DNA from: Pontibacter sp. Tf4 | GTDB taxonomy: Bacteria; Bacteroidota; Bacteroidia; Cytophagales; Hymenobacteraceae | Direction: 5' to 3' | DNA length: 64,000 nt | NCBI RefSeq assembly: GCF_014212495.1 | Contig: NZ_JACKZC010000011.1 | Coordinates: 62,001 to 126,000, forward strand | Shown: one piece after another, positions 17,753 through 29,248 of the stretch | How positions within the stretch are numbered: position 1 is the stretch's first letter | Layout of the letters: each line of letters starts with the position of its first letter | Program-made: the position numbers and the translations under genes | The notes under the pieces: model-generated | What the model was told of the DNA's origin: nothing | Database searches by the model: none | What the model saw: the letters and a program-made list of their open reading frames with translations, nothing else

Positions 17753-18427
17753 TCACGCGCTGCAGGGGTAAATTAGTTTGGTGAAAAGCAGGCGCCAGTG
17801 GCCATCTATAAACCCGAAATGAAACTCGAAGGAAGTGGCTGTGTGCAGCACTGATTTTTGAACAAAAGGCAACGTAGCTTTTATCGTCTGTATCTCACTT
17901 TCTGGTAGGCTGGCGTAATTCCAGTAGCCGCTTTTCTGAAACTTGCCGGGGCCGGCCACAAAGCAACCGTCCTTACTATAGCCGCTGGTTTTCTTTTCGT
18001 AATCTACATCGGCGCAGCTGAAGGTAGGCCAGGCTTCCTCTTTCAGGTCACAGTCTTTTACTTCATCCTTTATAGTTAAAAAAGATCTGTCTTGGTATTT
18101 CCGTTTAAAATTGCGGATATCGGTTACATGTGTCATTTTGGGTACTGCTCCGGGTTGCTCAATTACCCAGAGCCCTTTTTCCGGGTGTATAAAGGTGTTT
18201 ATAGTTACCGTGTCAGAGGTCTGGAGTGCCGAAAAGAAACGGTTAAAAGCAGTTGTAAAGTTTGGCGTGTCGGTGGCTATAGTTTCCGGCTGGCGTACCG
18301 GCTCTTCCTGTATTGCTTCCAGCGAGTCTGTTTGTTGCCGGGCAGTGCTGGTCTCTATAGTTTGCTCCCGGGGCTGGCAACTATAAACTATAAATGCGAT
18401 GAAAAGATAGTGTATGGTTCGTGGCAT
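17753..18427 (-). CDS. Lipoprotein of unknown function
   Basis: 224 residues. N-terminal signal with lipobox IVYSC (Cys at 17), so a lipid-anchored envelope protein. Residues 18-50 are a low-complexity Gln/Thr/Glu linker. The folded part (about 52-224) contains FNRFFSALQTSDTVTINTFIHPEKGLWVIEQPGAVP, two Cys-bearing segments (DCDLKEEAWPTFSCADV, KDGCFVAGPG) and a C-terminal EFHFGFIDGHWRLLFTKL, reminiscent of an NTF2- or DUF4440-like alpha+beta cone, though this is uncertain. No operon partner; repeat element directly downstream. Confidence 0.72.
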   Translation of the reverse strand: MPRTIHYLFIAFIVYSCQPREQTIETSTARQQTDSLEAIQEEPVRQPETIATDTPNFTTAFNRFFSALQTSDTVTINTFIHPEKGLWVIEQPGAVPKMTHVTDIRNFKRKYQDRSFLTIKDEVKDCDLKEEAWPTFSCADVDYEKKTSGYSKDGCFVAGPGKFQKSGYWNYASLPESEIQTIKATLPFVQKSVLHTATSFEFHFGFIDGHWRLLFTKLIYPCSA

Positions 18428-18535
18428 GGTGTGGCTGTTTTACCTGCATACGGGTAAGCAGCGCTGCAGGATCAGATACCACCAACCCTATACCTGCACC
18501 GGCGTACTACTTAACACGCACATTACCTGATATCT

Positions 18536-19219
18536 ATGGAAACAAACTATAGCTTTAACGACACAGTTTTAATCCAGCTGGACGATGCGACTTTGCCTGG
18601 AGACCTGGCCGTGGTGGAGAACGCCAAAGGCCTTGTGGTATTTGCCCATGGCAGTGGCAGTAGCCGCCTGAGCTCCCGTAACCGTTTTGTGGCAGAGCAC
18701 CTGCAGCGTTCCCGGTTTGCCACCCTGCTTTTCGACCTGCTTACCGAGGAAGAGGACAGAAGCCAGAGCAACCGTTTCGACATAACCAAACTGACGCAAC
18801 GCCTGATTCAGACAACCTATTGGATAGAAAAAGATGAACGGATTAACAACCTGAACATCGGGTATTTTGGAGCCAGCACAGGTGCTGCTGCGGCTTTGGG
18901 GGCTGCGGCTGCCTTAGGAGATATTATAAAAGCTGTAGTAAGCCGCGGGGGCAGACCAGATCTGGCTGCGCCGGTCTTAGCTGATGTGCAGGCACCCGTA
19001 CTGCTTATAGTTGGCGGCAAAGATGAAGAAGTACTTGCGCTAAATATGCAGGCGCAGGATATGCTGCAAGGCATAAAAGACCTGGAGATAGTGTCTGATG
19101 CCACCCATCTGTTCGAAGAGCCCGGCGCCCTGGAGATGGCCGCACAGTTAGCCACAGACTGGTTCAGAAAATACCTTGAGCCGGGCAAACAGCACCCGTT
19201 GCGGCAAAATCAACCATGA
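18536..19219 (+). CDS. Alpha/beta hydrolase, dienelactone hydrolase-like
   Basis: 227 residues, cytosolic, no signal peptide. Alpha/beta fold: oxyanion segment VVFAHGSGSSRLSSRNRFVAEHL (near 35), nucleophile elbow GASTGAAAAL with Ser near 112, acid Asp in VGGKDEEVL (near 165) and His in ATHLFEEPGAL (near 190). This branch is often fused to, or next to, a phosphoribosyltransferase; here the next gene, 90 bp downstream on the same strand, encodes that partner. Substrate unknown. An Ala-rich loop after the nucleophile is low-complexity. Confidence 0.87.
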   Translation: METNYSFNDTVLIQLDDATLPGDLAVVENAKGLVVFAHGSGSSRLSSRNRFVAEHLQRSRFATLLFDLLTEEEDRSQSNRFDITKLTQRLIQTTYWIEKDERINNLNIGYFGASTGAAAALGAAAALGDIIKAVVSRGGRPDLAAPVLADVQAPVLLIVGGKDEEVLALNMQAQDMLQGIKDLEIVSDATHLFEEPGALEMAAQLATDWFRKYLEPGKQHPLRQNQP

Positions 19220-19311
19220 GTAATTTTGAATAACTGAATTCTGAATAATTGAATGTGTGAATATGCAGGAGTAAAGTTTTTGAAGTAATGAATTCATAAT
19301 TCCAGGTGAAT

Positions 19312-19938
19312 ATGATCCGGAACCGGGAGGAAGCAGCGGAACTACTGGCTGCGCAACTGGCAAACTATAAAGGCCAGGATGGCGTAGTACTGGCCATTCC
19401 TCGCGGAGGGGTGCCGGTTGCTGCGCCCATTGCCCGGTACCTGCACATGCCTTTAGACCTGGCACTGGTTAAAAAGATCGGCCATCCCGCAAACCCTGAA
19501 TATGCCATCGGTGCCGTTAGCCTGAACAGTATCATCACAGACCCAACTATAGCCGTACCCGAATCTTATGTAACCGCCGAAGCAGAACGCGTACGGGAAA
19601 GCCTTCGCGAAAAATACCGGCTGTTTATGGGCAACCGCGAGACGGTGCCGCTGCAGCATAAAGTGGTGATTATAGTAGATGACGGGATAGCAACCGGAAA
19701 AACCTTACAGGCAACTATAGCCCTGGTAAAAGTAAAGCAGCCTGCAAAAGTTATCGTAGCCGTACCAGTCGCGCCACCATCAGCAATAGTAAAACTGAAA
19801 GAGCAGGTAGACGAAGTGATTTGCCTGCTGACGCCACCCGACTTCCAGGCAGTAGGGCAGTTTTATAAAGAGTTTACCCAAACCACCGACCAGGAAGTAA
19901 TAACACTTCTGAAGGAACAGGGTAACTATAGTTTGTGA
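19312..19938 (+). CDS. Phosphoribosyltransferase-like protein
   Basis: 208 residues from ATG 19312 (a GTG two codons earlier is in frame). Type I PRTase fold: the N-terminal hood (NREEAAELLAAQLANYKG, VLAIPRGGVPVAAPIARYL) and the PRPP-binding loop VVIIVDDGIATGKTLQATIALV (near 120-140). The family is annotated as phosphoribosyltransferase of unknown base specificity and is commonly fused to the dienelactone-type hydrolase found here just upstream. The last codons read through an exact copy of the iterated palindrome (19924-19933). It ends 3 bp before the convergent SGNH hydrolase gene. Confidence 0.88.
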   Translation: MIRNREEAAELLAAQLANYKGQDGVVLAIPRGGVPVAAPIARYLHMPLDLALVKKIGHPANPEYAIGAVSLNSIITDPTIAVPESYVTAEAERVRESLREKYRLFMGNRETVPLQHKVVIIVDDGIATGKTLQATIALVKVKQPAKVIVAVPVAPPSAIVKLKEQVDEVICLLTPPDFQAVGQFYKEFTQTTDQEVITLLKEQGNYSL

Positions 19939-19941
19939 GCA

Positions 19942-21261
19942 CTATTTCACTATAAATTTCTTCTGCAGCTCTGTAGTTCCTACCACTGCCCGCACCAAAT
20001 ACAGGCCGCTGCCATCCAGGTCTGCCGTGTTCAGTTTATAGTTGAAATGCCCTGCTGCATCGGTTGCGCCAGTCAGGTCTTTCACGTGCTTGCCGGTTAT
20101 AGTATAGACCGAGATGGTGACCGGTGCATTGGCCTGGCGCAGCAGTATATCTATCGTTACGGGCTCCTGGGCTACTACCGTCGGGTACACCTGTAGCATA
20201 CGGTCGTCTGGTATGGCGGAGGCATGCACGGTGGCAGAGTAGGTTATCTTTCCGTTATAGTCAACCTGTTTCAGCCTGTAGTATAGTTCGCCCATCGGAG
20301 CTGTTTCGTCTACATAACTATAGTTTACCGGCAGCTGGGTAGTGCCGGCCCCGGCTACCTTACCAATTGTAGTGAACTGGCCTGTCGTATCCAGGGTACG
20401 CTGTATCTCGAAGTAAGCATTGTTCTGCTCCGAAGCCGTGGCCCAGTTCAGTTGTACTTTATTTTCTGGAGTAACCGTGGCGCTGAAGCTTACCAGCGTT
20501 ACCGGCAGCGGCGCAATAAGCGGCGCGATAGCATTGTACCAGGTTTCTGCCATTTTCTGATCGCCCAGGTCGTTGGGATGTGCCGCATCGCGCAGCATTG
20601 TGGCTGTATCGAAACCGGAATACTGGTCTACCACTATAACCGGGGAGGCAGCAGTATTCAGGTTTTGCGCCAGTGTACCTATCAGATTGTTTAGCGCTAC
20701 AATTTCATCGCTGGCTGTTTTGTCGCGGGTAGTGGGGATGAGTTTGGCCAGTAAAATGCGTACTACCGGGTTTTTGCCCCGTAGCTGCCTGATCACTTCT
20801 TTTATCTCCTCTATTGTCTGGGTGTTTGGCTGTCCCTGGAAAACATCGTTGGTGCCGAGGTGCAGCAGGGCATAGTCCGGGGTGTATAGTTGCAGCCAGT
20901 CGGCTAATTTGCCGGCTGCCTGGTCGTCCTCATTTCCCTGCAGGATCTGGTCGGTGCGCCAGCCCCAGTGCGCTTCGTTTACGTTGGTAAAGGTTTTGCC
21001 TTTGTAGGTGGCATTTTGCTGCGGCGAGTCTGCGCCCCACTTGTTCTTGTTGTGCGATCCCACAAATTCAAACTCCGCGCCGGCATCTACCAGCTTTTTC
21101 CAGAGCGGAAAACGGTAGCTTGCATAGTTCTCATCGCCCTGTGTTATAGAGTTGCCCAGGCACATGATACGGGCCGGCTGTGCAGCCAGGAGTTGCGGTA
21201 AGGTAAAAAGCAGCAAAAACAGAATGAGTCTGTAAAATATCTTCACTACATGTAGGTGCAT
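19942..21261 (-). CDS. T9SS-exported SGNH/GDSL hydrolase
   Basis: 439 residues. Signal peptide residues 1-27 (ends LLAAQ). SGNH esterase domain about 28-235: block I IMCLGNSITQG with the Ser nucleophile, block III LLHLGTNDVFQ with the Asn, block V DAAHPNDLGDQKMAE with Asp and His. A fibronectin-III-like segment (about 245-345, NWATASEQNNAYFEIQRTLD, YYRLKQVDYNGK) follows. The C-terminal 80 residues are a type A sorting domain (VYPTVVAQEPVTI, LYLVRAVVGTTELQKKFIVK), which directs export through type IX secretion and gliding-type surface anchoring or release. Likely deacylates extracellular carbohydrate esters or lipids. Confidence 0.93.
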   Translation of the reverse strand: MHLHVVKIFYRLILFLLLFTLPQLLAAQPARIMCLGNSITQGDENYASYRFPLWKKLVDAGAEFEFVGSHNKNKWGADSPQQNATYKGKTFTNVNEAHWGWRTDQILQGNEDDQAAGKLADWLQLYTPDYALLHLGTNDVFQGQPNTQTIEEIKEVIRQLRGKNPVVRILLAKLIPTTRDKTASDEIVALNNLIGTLAQNLNTAASPVIVVDQYSGFDTATMLRDAAHPNDLGDQKMAETWYNAIAPLIAPLPVTLVSFSATVTPENKVQLNWATASEQNNAYFEIQRTLDTTGQFTTIGKVAGAGTTQLPVNYSYVDETAPMGELYYRLKQVDYNGKITYSATVHASAIPDDRMLQVYPTVVAQEPVTIDILLRQANAPVTISVYTITGKHVKDLTGATDAAGHFNYKLNTADLDGSGLYLVRAVVGTTELQKKFIVK

Positions 21262-23879
<2,618 letters not shown>

Positions 23880-23902
23880 TCTGAAGTATAAAGTATAAAT
23901 AG

Positions 23903-23936
23903 AAAAGGCTGCCTGAGAGATCGGGTGGCCTTTTTT
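23903..23936 (+). terminator. icd terminator
   Basis: Imperfect hairpin AAAAGGC-TGCC / GGTG-GCCTTTT followed by six T, 24 bp after the stop. Confidence 0.65.
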
Positions 23937-23938
23937 GA

Positions 23939-24505
23939 TTAAGGCAATTGAGAGCAGGATTTGATATTCCATTGTTTACCATTTTTATCAGTTATTACAA
24001 GTTGTGCAGTTTGTATAAAATCTGAACCTTCCTCTTCTACTGTATCAACAGGTATAGTTGCCGGGTTGGCAATAGGTACCAGAAAATCTGAACCTTCCTC
24101 TTCTACTGTATCAACAGGATAGCCCCTAAAGTGACTTGTTATGTAATGTAGCTTAAAGTAATCCTTCTTTAATTCTGTTATTTTAATTCCTGATCCAAAC
24201 CTACTTTCTTCTCCACCCGATTGATCACCTTCTATAAATAATAAGTTTTCTATAGATTTAGTCTTTAATATGTGATTTAAACTTGAGTCAGTGCTATTAA
24301 TATAAAATTCAACTATATCAGGTGCTTCTGTTTGTGGGTCTGGGTATATAATTTTTATTTCGCTAATACAGGTCTTTAATGCTTGATTAGCGTTGTCATT
24401 TGATATTTCAGACTTTATATCTATTCCCTTCCTATTATCAGTATTACAACTGGATGCTATGATAATTACAGCCGCTAATAAGGTCGAAATCAAGTATAAC
24501 TTCAT
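23939..24505 (-). CDS. AT-rich lipoprotein with internal in-frame duplication
   Basis: 188 residues. Signal with lipobox IIASSC (Cys at 20). No recognised domain; the middle (KSIENLLFIEGDQSGGEESRFGSGIKITELKKDYF) looks beta-rich. Near the C-terminus the 12-residue phrase PVDTVEEEGSDF occurs twice, 22 residues apart. At DNA level this is an exact 36-bp duplication (24017-24052 and 24083-24118, period 66 bp). The gene is clearly more AT-rich than its neighbours and codon choice looks different, suggesting recent arrival. It is monocistronic, followed upstream by a palindrome cluster at 24580. Confidence 0.7.
   Translation of the reverse strand: MKLYLISTLLAAVIIIASSCNTDNRKGIDIKSEISNDNANQALKTCISEIKIIYPDPQTEAPDIVEFYINSTDSSLNHILKTKSIENLLFIEGDQSGGEESRFGSGIKITELKKDYFKLHYITSHFRGYPVDTVEEEGSDFLVPIANPATIPVDTVEEEGSDFIQTAQLVITDKNGKQWNIKSCSQLP
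24017..24118. repeat. Exact 36-bp direct duplication inside the lipoprotein gene
   Basis: Two identical 36-bp copies (24017-24052, 24083-24118) separated by 30 bp. The 66-bp period preserves the reading frame. The spacer includes a GTATAGTTG copy of the iterated motif. Confidence 0.95.
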
Positions 24506-24579
24506 GGTGGTAAATTATTATCAATATAAGCTTTAGAGGCTACTATCCGAAATTAGTGAAAATTTATAATTGCTATGAT

Positions 24580-24719
24580 TATCATGCTCTTTCGGATTTG
24601 CAATCCGAAAGAGCATGATAGCCGCGGATTTGTAATCCGCAATGGCAAAGGCAGTAACTACTCTAACAAGCATGCGGATTGCAAATCCGCAATTAACAGG
24701 GTTCCGGATTACAAATCCG
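24580..24719. repeat. Second REP-like palindrome cluster (CGGATT-N3-AATCCG)
   Basis: Four hairpins with a common CGGATT-N3-AATCCG core: 24580-24620 (perfect 19-bp arms, 3-nt loop), 24624-24640, 24674-24690 and 24705-24719. The loops read TGC, TGT, GCA and ACA. No transposase lies next to them. The sequence family is unrelated to the AGCT-type REPs at 10311. The ORF reported across them (24575-24826) is palindrome-derived and is not a gene. The rest of 24506-24859 holds no gene. Confidence 0.9.
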
Positions 24720-24859
24720 AAACAGCTTCAGAAAAATACTTGTCTAAATTAGAAAGTTATTTTTTAGCCAATTGCAACCCTACTGGCAGACATGCCCTTT
24801 TAGTGCCACCACAACCTTTCCCATAAATCCCTGTTACAAACCATAGTAACTAAGCAACT

Positions 24860-25768
24860 ATGGAAAACAACACATCACAAACACCAACTATAGTTTTAGC
24901 AGGAGTCACCGGAGATTTAGGCGGACGCATTTCCAGGTCGCTTCTTGAGAAAGGAGCTATAGTTAGAGTACTCGTTCGGAACGATAGCGACAAAGCTAAA
25001 GTAGATGCCTTACAAAAAGCGGGAGCAACTATAGTTGAAGTTGATTTCCATAATGCTGCTGAGTTAACGAAAGCTTGTGAAGGGGCAAGTTGTGTAGTTT
25101 CGGCGCTGTCGGGGCTGCATTATGTTATAGTTGGCATCCAAACGTTGTTGCTGAATGCAGCCGTAGCGGCCGGTGTTCCCCGTTTTATCCCCTCCGACTT
25201 CGCCATCGATTTCACGAAGCTGCCCTACGGCAATAACCGCAACCTGGACTTCCGGAAAGAATTTAAAGAACGCTTAGACAAAGCACCAATAGCAGCGACT
25301 TCTATACTTTGCGGCATGTTTGCCGATCTGCTTACCGGGCAGGCGCCTATCGTTCTGTTCCCGATAAAAAAGGTAATGTACTATGGCAACCCAGACCAAC
25401 TAATGGATTTTACAACTATACAGAATACAGCAGACTATACCGCAGCAGCTGCACTCGACCCCACCACACCGCGTTACCTGCGCATTGCTGGGGATGTACT
25501 GAATGTTTATAGTTTAAGAGATGCGGCCACGAAAGCTACCGGAGAAGAATTTGGACTGTTAAGGGTTGGCGGACTGGGCTTGCTGAATGCGATCATTAAA
25601 GTAACCAAAGCACTTACGCCTGACAGCAAAGATGTTTTTCCGGCCTGGCAGGGCATGCAGTACATGCGCGATATGTTTACCGGCTTACCAAAGCTGGAGC
25701 CTCTGGATAATAACCGTTATCCTGAAATTAAGTGGACTAGTGTTGCTGAGGTGCTGGCAAAGCGGTAA
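24860..25768 (+). CDS. NmrA-like NAD(P)H-binding oxidoreductase
   Basis: 302 residues, cytosolic atypical short-chain dehydrogenase of the NmrA/isoflavone-reductase branch. The nucleotide-binding motif is VLAGVTGDLGGRISRSLLEKGA (GxxGxxG, residues 12-33). Arg36 in VLVRNDSDKAK would favour NADPH. The segment VPRFIPSDFAIDFTKLPYGNNR carries the family PSDF-type motif, and substrate-side helices follow (ATSILCGMFADLLTGQAPIV). Members reduce aromatic alcohol precursors or act as redox sensors; the substrate here is unknown. Two exact iterated palindromes lie within the first 180 bp of the gene. Converges on the small membrane-protein gene 24 bp away. Confidence 0.88.
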   Translation: MENNTSQTPTIVLAGVTGDLGGRISRSLLEKGAIVRVLVRNDSDKAKVDALQKAGATIVEVDFHNAAELTKACEGASCVVSALSGLHYVIVGIQTLLLNAAVAAGVPRFIPSDFAIDFTKLPYGNNRNLDFRKEFKERLDKAPIAATSILCGMFADLLTGQAPIVLFPIKKVMYYGNPDQLMDFTTIQNTADYTAAAALDPTTPRYLRIAGDVLNVYSLRDAATKATGEEFGLLRVGGLGLLNAIIKVTKALTPDSKDVFPAWQGMQYMRDMFTGLPKLEPLDNNRYPEIKWTSVAEVLAKR

Positions 25769-25792
25769 TGCTTATTCTTGATTTATAATTAC

Positions 25793-25996
25793 TCAGCCCT
25801 GCGTTTCCTTACTTCCTGATTTTTTGAGGTACGTGTAAACTATAGCTACTGCTCCACAAAAAGAAGCTGTGTAACCATAGCCCGTTAAAAAACCATAGGC
25901 GTTGCTTTCTGATCCAACTAAGAACATCAAAATAATAGAAACGATACCTGATAAAAGAAGTAGTATCGCTTTTGTGTAAGTTAGCCTGTTTTCCAT
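25793..25996 (-). CDS. Small two-helix membrane protein
   Basis: 67 residues from ATG 25996. Two transmembrane helices (about 9-29 AILLLLSGIVSIILMFLVG and 38-56 GYTASFCGAVAIVYTYL) with a Lys-rich C-terminal tail. The reading frame is open back to 26095, but that extension would translate a CYSCYS stretch from tandem copies of the iterated motif and is not believed. Function unknown. Confidence 0.65.
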   Translation of the reverse strand: MENRLTYTKAILLLLSGIVSIILMFLVGSESNAYGFLTGYGYTASFCGAVAIVYTYLKKSGSKETQG

Positions 25997-26050
25997 ATGC
26001 AAGGTTTTAAGGTTACCGATGTATTTGAGTATAGCTGGTTTACTAATATA

Positions 26051-26070
26051 GCAACTATAGCAACTATAGC
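26051..26070. repeat. Tandem pair of the iterated motif
   Basis: GCAACTATA is repeated head to tail (26051-26059, 26060-26068) in the leader of the small membrane-protein gene. Confidence 0.85.
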
Positions 26071-26170
26071 ACTGTCGGGTTATACTTTTAGACAAACCAA
26101 AATATTAACCGGATTAACAACCTCTTTTTCTATAGTTCTATAATTTGCCAAAGCATAAGCCCGGATAAAA

Positions 26171-26204
26171 CAAAAGCGGCAGCCATAGTTGGCTGCCGCT
26201 TTTG
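26171..26204 (-). terminator. Terminator of the M16 peptidase gene
   Basis: Perfect 14-bp stem CAAAAGCGGCAGCC / GGCTGCCGCTTTTG with loop ATAGTT, downstream of the minus-strand gene ending at 26245. The loop is again a half iterated motif. Confidence 0.85.
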
Positions 26205-26244
26205 TTTTAGTCTAATATCTAAATACTAACATCTAACATCTTTA

Positions 26245-29196
26245 TTAATATCCAAACAACTCCTTCAAAGTCAGCTGCTTCACTTTACCGTATTTCTCCA
26301 GTTCTTTAAAGTTCAGCTTGTCTTTCGAGCCGATCACCAATATAGCTTGTGGCTGGGCTTTAACATACTTCTGCTGGAACTCCTTTAACTGGTCAAAAGT
26401 CATGGTGTTAGCGCTTTGGTACACATCCTGGCGGATGTCGTAGGTCAGGCCTAACTTCTTGGCACGCTCGTAATTGAACAGGATATCAGATTTTGTGATA
26501 CGCTCCGTAGAAATGCTGTTGCGTAAGGCCGCCTGCGCGTTCTGGAAGTTGGCATCTGCCAGTGGCATATCGGTTAACAGTGCCTGCATACCTGCCATAG
26601 CTTCTGCTAATTTATCGGCCTGCGCCCCGATGTAAGACACCAGGTAGTTTGCACGATCCTTTTTAGAAGCAGTGCCATAGCTGGAGTAAGTAGAGTAGGC
26701 AAGCGCTTTAGACTCACGCAGGTCCTGGAACACAATGCCACCCATGTACTCGTTGTAAAGGCGCACTACCGGAATAATGTCTTTGTTATAAGGAACAGAT
26801 TTGCTCACAAACATCATCTCGGCCTGTACCATGTTATAGTCCGCCCAGTAAACAGTTGGCTGCGTAAAATCTATCTCCTTGTAAACCTTCTCGGCAGGCA
26901 CCGGCTTAAGCGTAGCTGGCACGTTGTGGCCTGCGTTCAGGGCAACTGTCAGCTTATCTGTTTCACGTGGGCCATAGTACAGCACGCGGTGCTCGTAGGT
27001 CGGAATGCTTTTAATGATGTTTACCAGCTCCTGCGGTTTTACAGCCTTCAGCTCTTTCTCGCTCATTACCGTGTTGAACGGATTCTTAGGGCCATATTTG
27101 GCATAGTTCATCATGGCCTGCTGCAGAATAATGCCTTTGTTTTTCTTGGCATCTTCGCGGGCTTTCAGCATGCCGGCAACCATGTCGTTCAGAGCTTTCT
27201 GGTCCGGTTTGGCGTTGGCAAGTACACTTTCGAACAGGTTCAGGCCTTTCTCAAAGTTCTCATCAAGTCCTGTTAAGCTTACATACACCTGGTCGCCGGA
27301 AGAGAACACATCAAACGAAGTACCCAGCTTGTAAAACTCTTTCTGAAGTTCTTCAGCAGTGTATTTATCGGTACCCAGGTATTTCAGGTAGTTCACAGCC
27401 ATGCCCAGTTTAGGGTCGTTGTTGGTACCCATGTCCAGGATATAGTAAAGCTGGAACAAGCCGTTATCCTTATTCTTCGTGTAAAGAAGCGGGATATTCT
27501 GCTTTAACTTAGACTCTGTAATGTCTTTCTTATAGTCGATGAACACAGGCTGTAGTGGCGCTACTTCTTTTGCCATAAACTCCTTATAGTACTCCGACTG
27601 TGCATCGCGGTTAACGGCTACCGGCGTAATGGCAGGCTTTTCTACTTTCTGAGCGTTCGGGTCTTTGCCGGTCTTTTTGTAAATAATCACATAGTTGTTC
27701 TGGAAGTATTTATTAGCCACATCCATTACATCCTGCTTCGTTATTTTGGCAAACTCAGCCGGGCGACTCACAAATTTCTGCCACGGCATCTCATAAATAA
27801 AGGCAGATACAAAGGCATCAGCACGGTTGCTGTTTTCTTCATACGCCTTCATGGTGTTTATCTTGTCGTTGTTCACCACCGCCTGTATCAGCGACTCGTC
27901 AAACTGGCCTTTCTTGATCAGCTCCAGCTGCTGCAATAACAGATTACGAACCTGGTCCAGTGTCTGGCCTTGGCGTGGCATACCCGTCATCCGGAACATG
28001 CCATAATCTTTCATAGGCGTGTCGTAGGCATAGGCCTGCAATACTTTCTGCTGCTGGTTCAGGTTAAGGTCTACCAGACCGGCCTGGCCATTGTAAAGCA
28101 GGTTGGTGATCATGTTTACCACCAGGGCATCTTTAGAATTAATGTCCGGCGTACGGAAGGCGATGGATACATTCTCTGCATCCGGACCCAGGATCTCTTT
28201 TACAATTGGCTTCTGAATAGGCTTTTCCTGGGCAACGTCAAATGCTGGTTCCGGCTGCTTTTCCATGCTTCCCCAGTACTTGTCAATCAGTTTTATAGTC
28301 TGATCAAAATCAATATCGCCGCTCATGGCAATGGCCATGTTGTTCGGGATGTAATACTTGTTGTAGTACTTCTTGATCTCGGTGATAGAAGGGTTTTTGA
28401 GGTGTTCTATAGTTCCTATAGTTGACTGCGAGCCATACTGGTGCGTCGGGAACAGGGCAGCACTGATCGCTTCCTGTACTTTCCAACCATCGTTGTCCAG
28501 CGTACGGTTTTTCTCTTCGTACACAGCTTCCAGCTCCGTATGGAAAATACGTGGCACCATGTCGCCGAAACGGTCGGCTTCCAGTTCTATCCAGCGCTCC
28601 AGTTGGTTGCTCGGGATGTCGTTGGTGTAAACGGTCTGGTCTACCCAGGTATAGGCGTTGGTACCTTTTGCCCCGATGGCACTCAGAATTTTGTCGTACT
28701 CGTTGGCGATAGCATACGTAGCGGCTACTCCCGAAACAGAGTCGATCTGTGCATAGATCTTTTTGCGGGCAGCCTCGTCCTTCGTCGCTCTGTATTTTTC
28801 GTAAAGCGCTTCAATCTTATCCAGCTCCACTTTCTCTTTTTCCCAGTTCTGGGTTCCCAGTTCCGTGGTACCTTTAAACACCATGTGCTCCAGGTAGTGG
28901 GCAAGGCCGGTGGCATCGGCAGGGTCGTTTTTAGAACCGGCACGCACCGCAATAAAGGTCTGGATACGTGGCGCTTCTTCGTAATCTGATAAATATACTT
29001 TCAGGCCGTTATCCAGGGTGTAGATGCGGGCGTTCAGCGGGTCGTTTGGTGCTGTTTCGTATTTATATTCTTTTTCGGCTTTGGCTTCAGCAGTAGCCCC
29101 GGTTGTAGCCTGTGTCTGGGTGATCTCGTTCTTACACTGGGTTAATGTAAAAGCAGACGCAACCAAAAACAGGGATAATCCCTTTTTAACTGTCAT
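26245..29196 (-). CDS. M16-family zinc metallopeptidase lipoprotein, pitrilysin type
   Basis: 983 residues, two fused M16 halves forming a closed peptide-degrading chamber. A lipoprotein signal with lipobox LTQC (Cys near 22) places it in the periplasm. The active first half has the inverted zinc motif HYLEH in ATGLAHYLEHMVFKGTTELG (near 85) and downstream Glu ligands in ELEAVYEEKNRTLDND. The second half is catalytically empty, as in pitrilysin. Members degrade short unfolded peptides. Starts 52 bp after dnaX ends on the same strand; co-transcription is possible. Confidence 0.94.
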   Translation of the reverse strand: MTVKKGLSLFLVASAFTLTQCKNEITQTQATTGATAEAKAEKEYKYETAPNDPLNARIYTLDNGLKVYLSDYEEAPRIQTFIAVRAGSKNDPADATGLAHYLEHMVFKGTTELGTQNWEKEKVELDKIEALYEKYRATKDEAARKKIYAQIDSVSGVAATYAIANEYDKILSAIGAKGTNAYTWVDQTVYTNDIPSNQLERWIELEADRFGDMVPRIFHTELEAVYEEKNRTLDNDGWKVQEAISAALFPTHQYGSQSTIGTIEHLKNPSITEIKKYYNKYYIPNNMAIAMSGDIDFDQTIKLIDKYWGSMEKQPEPAFDVAQEKPIQKPIVKEILGPDAENVSIAFRTPDINSKDALVVNMITNLLYNGQAGLVDLNLNQQQKVLQAYAYDTPMKDYGMFRMTGMPRQGQTLDQVRNLLLQQLELIKKGQFDESLIQAVVNNDKINTMKAYEENSNRADAFVSAFIYEMPWQKFVSRPAEFAKITKQDVMDVANKYFQNNYVIIYKKTGKDPNAQKVEKPAITPVAVNRDAQSEYYKEFMAKEVAPLQPVFIDYKKDITESKLKQNIPLLYTKNKDNGLFQLYYILDMGTNNDPKLGMAVNYLKYLGTDKYTAEELQKEFYKLGTSFDVFSSGDQVYVSLTGLDENFEKGLNLFESVLANAKPDQKALNDMVAGMLKAREDAKKNKGIILQQAMMNYAKYGPKNPFNTVMSEKELKAVKPQELVNIIKSIPTYEHRVLYYGPRETDKLTVALNAGHNVPATLKPVPAEKVYKEIDFTQPTVYWADYNMVQAEMMFVSKSVPYNKDIIPVVRLYNEYMGGIVFQDLRESKALAYSTYSSYGTASKKDRANYLVSYIGAQADKLAEAMAGMQALLTDMPLADANFQNAQAALRNSISTERITKSDILFNYERAKKLGLTYDIRQDVYQSANTMTFDQLKEFQQKYVKAQPQAILVIGSKDKLNFKELEKYGKVKQLTLKELFGY

Positions 29197-29248
29197 AGTT
29201 TGGTTTTTAGGTAATGTTTGTGACTATACGAAGATAGTATATTACAAA

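Noticed and set aside
24575..24826. 83-residue ORF
   Set aside because: It runs through the four hairpins of the palindrome cluster and ends in non-family sequence.
25997..26095. N-terminal extension of the small membrane protein
   Set aside because: Encoded by tandem iterated-motif DNA giving CYSCYS; the internal Met gives a normal protein.
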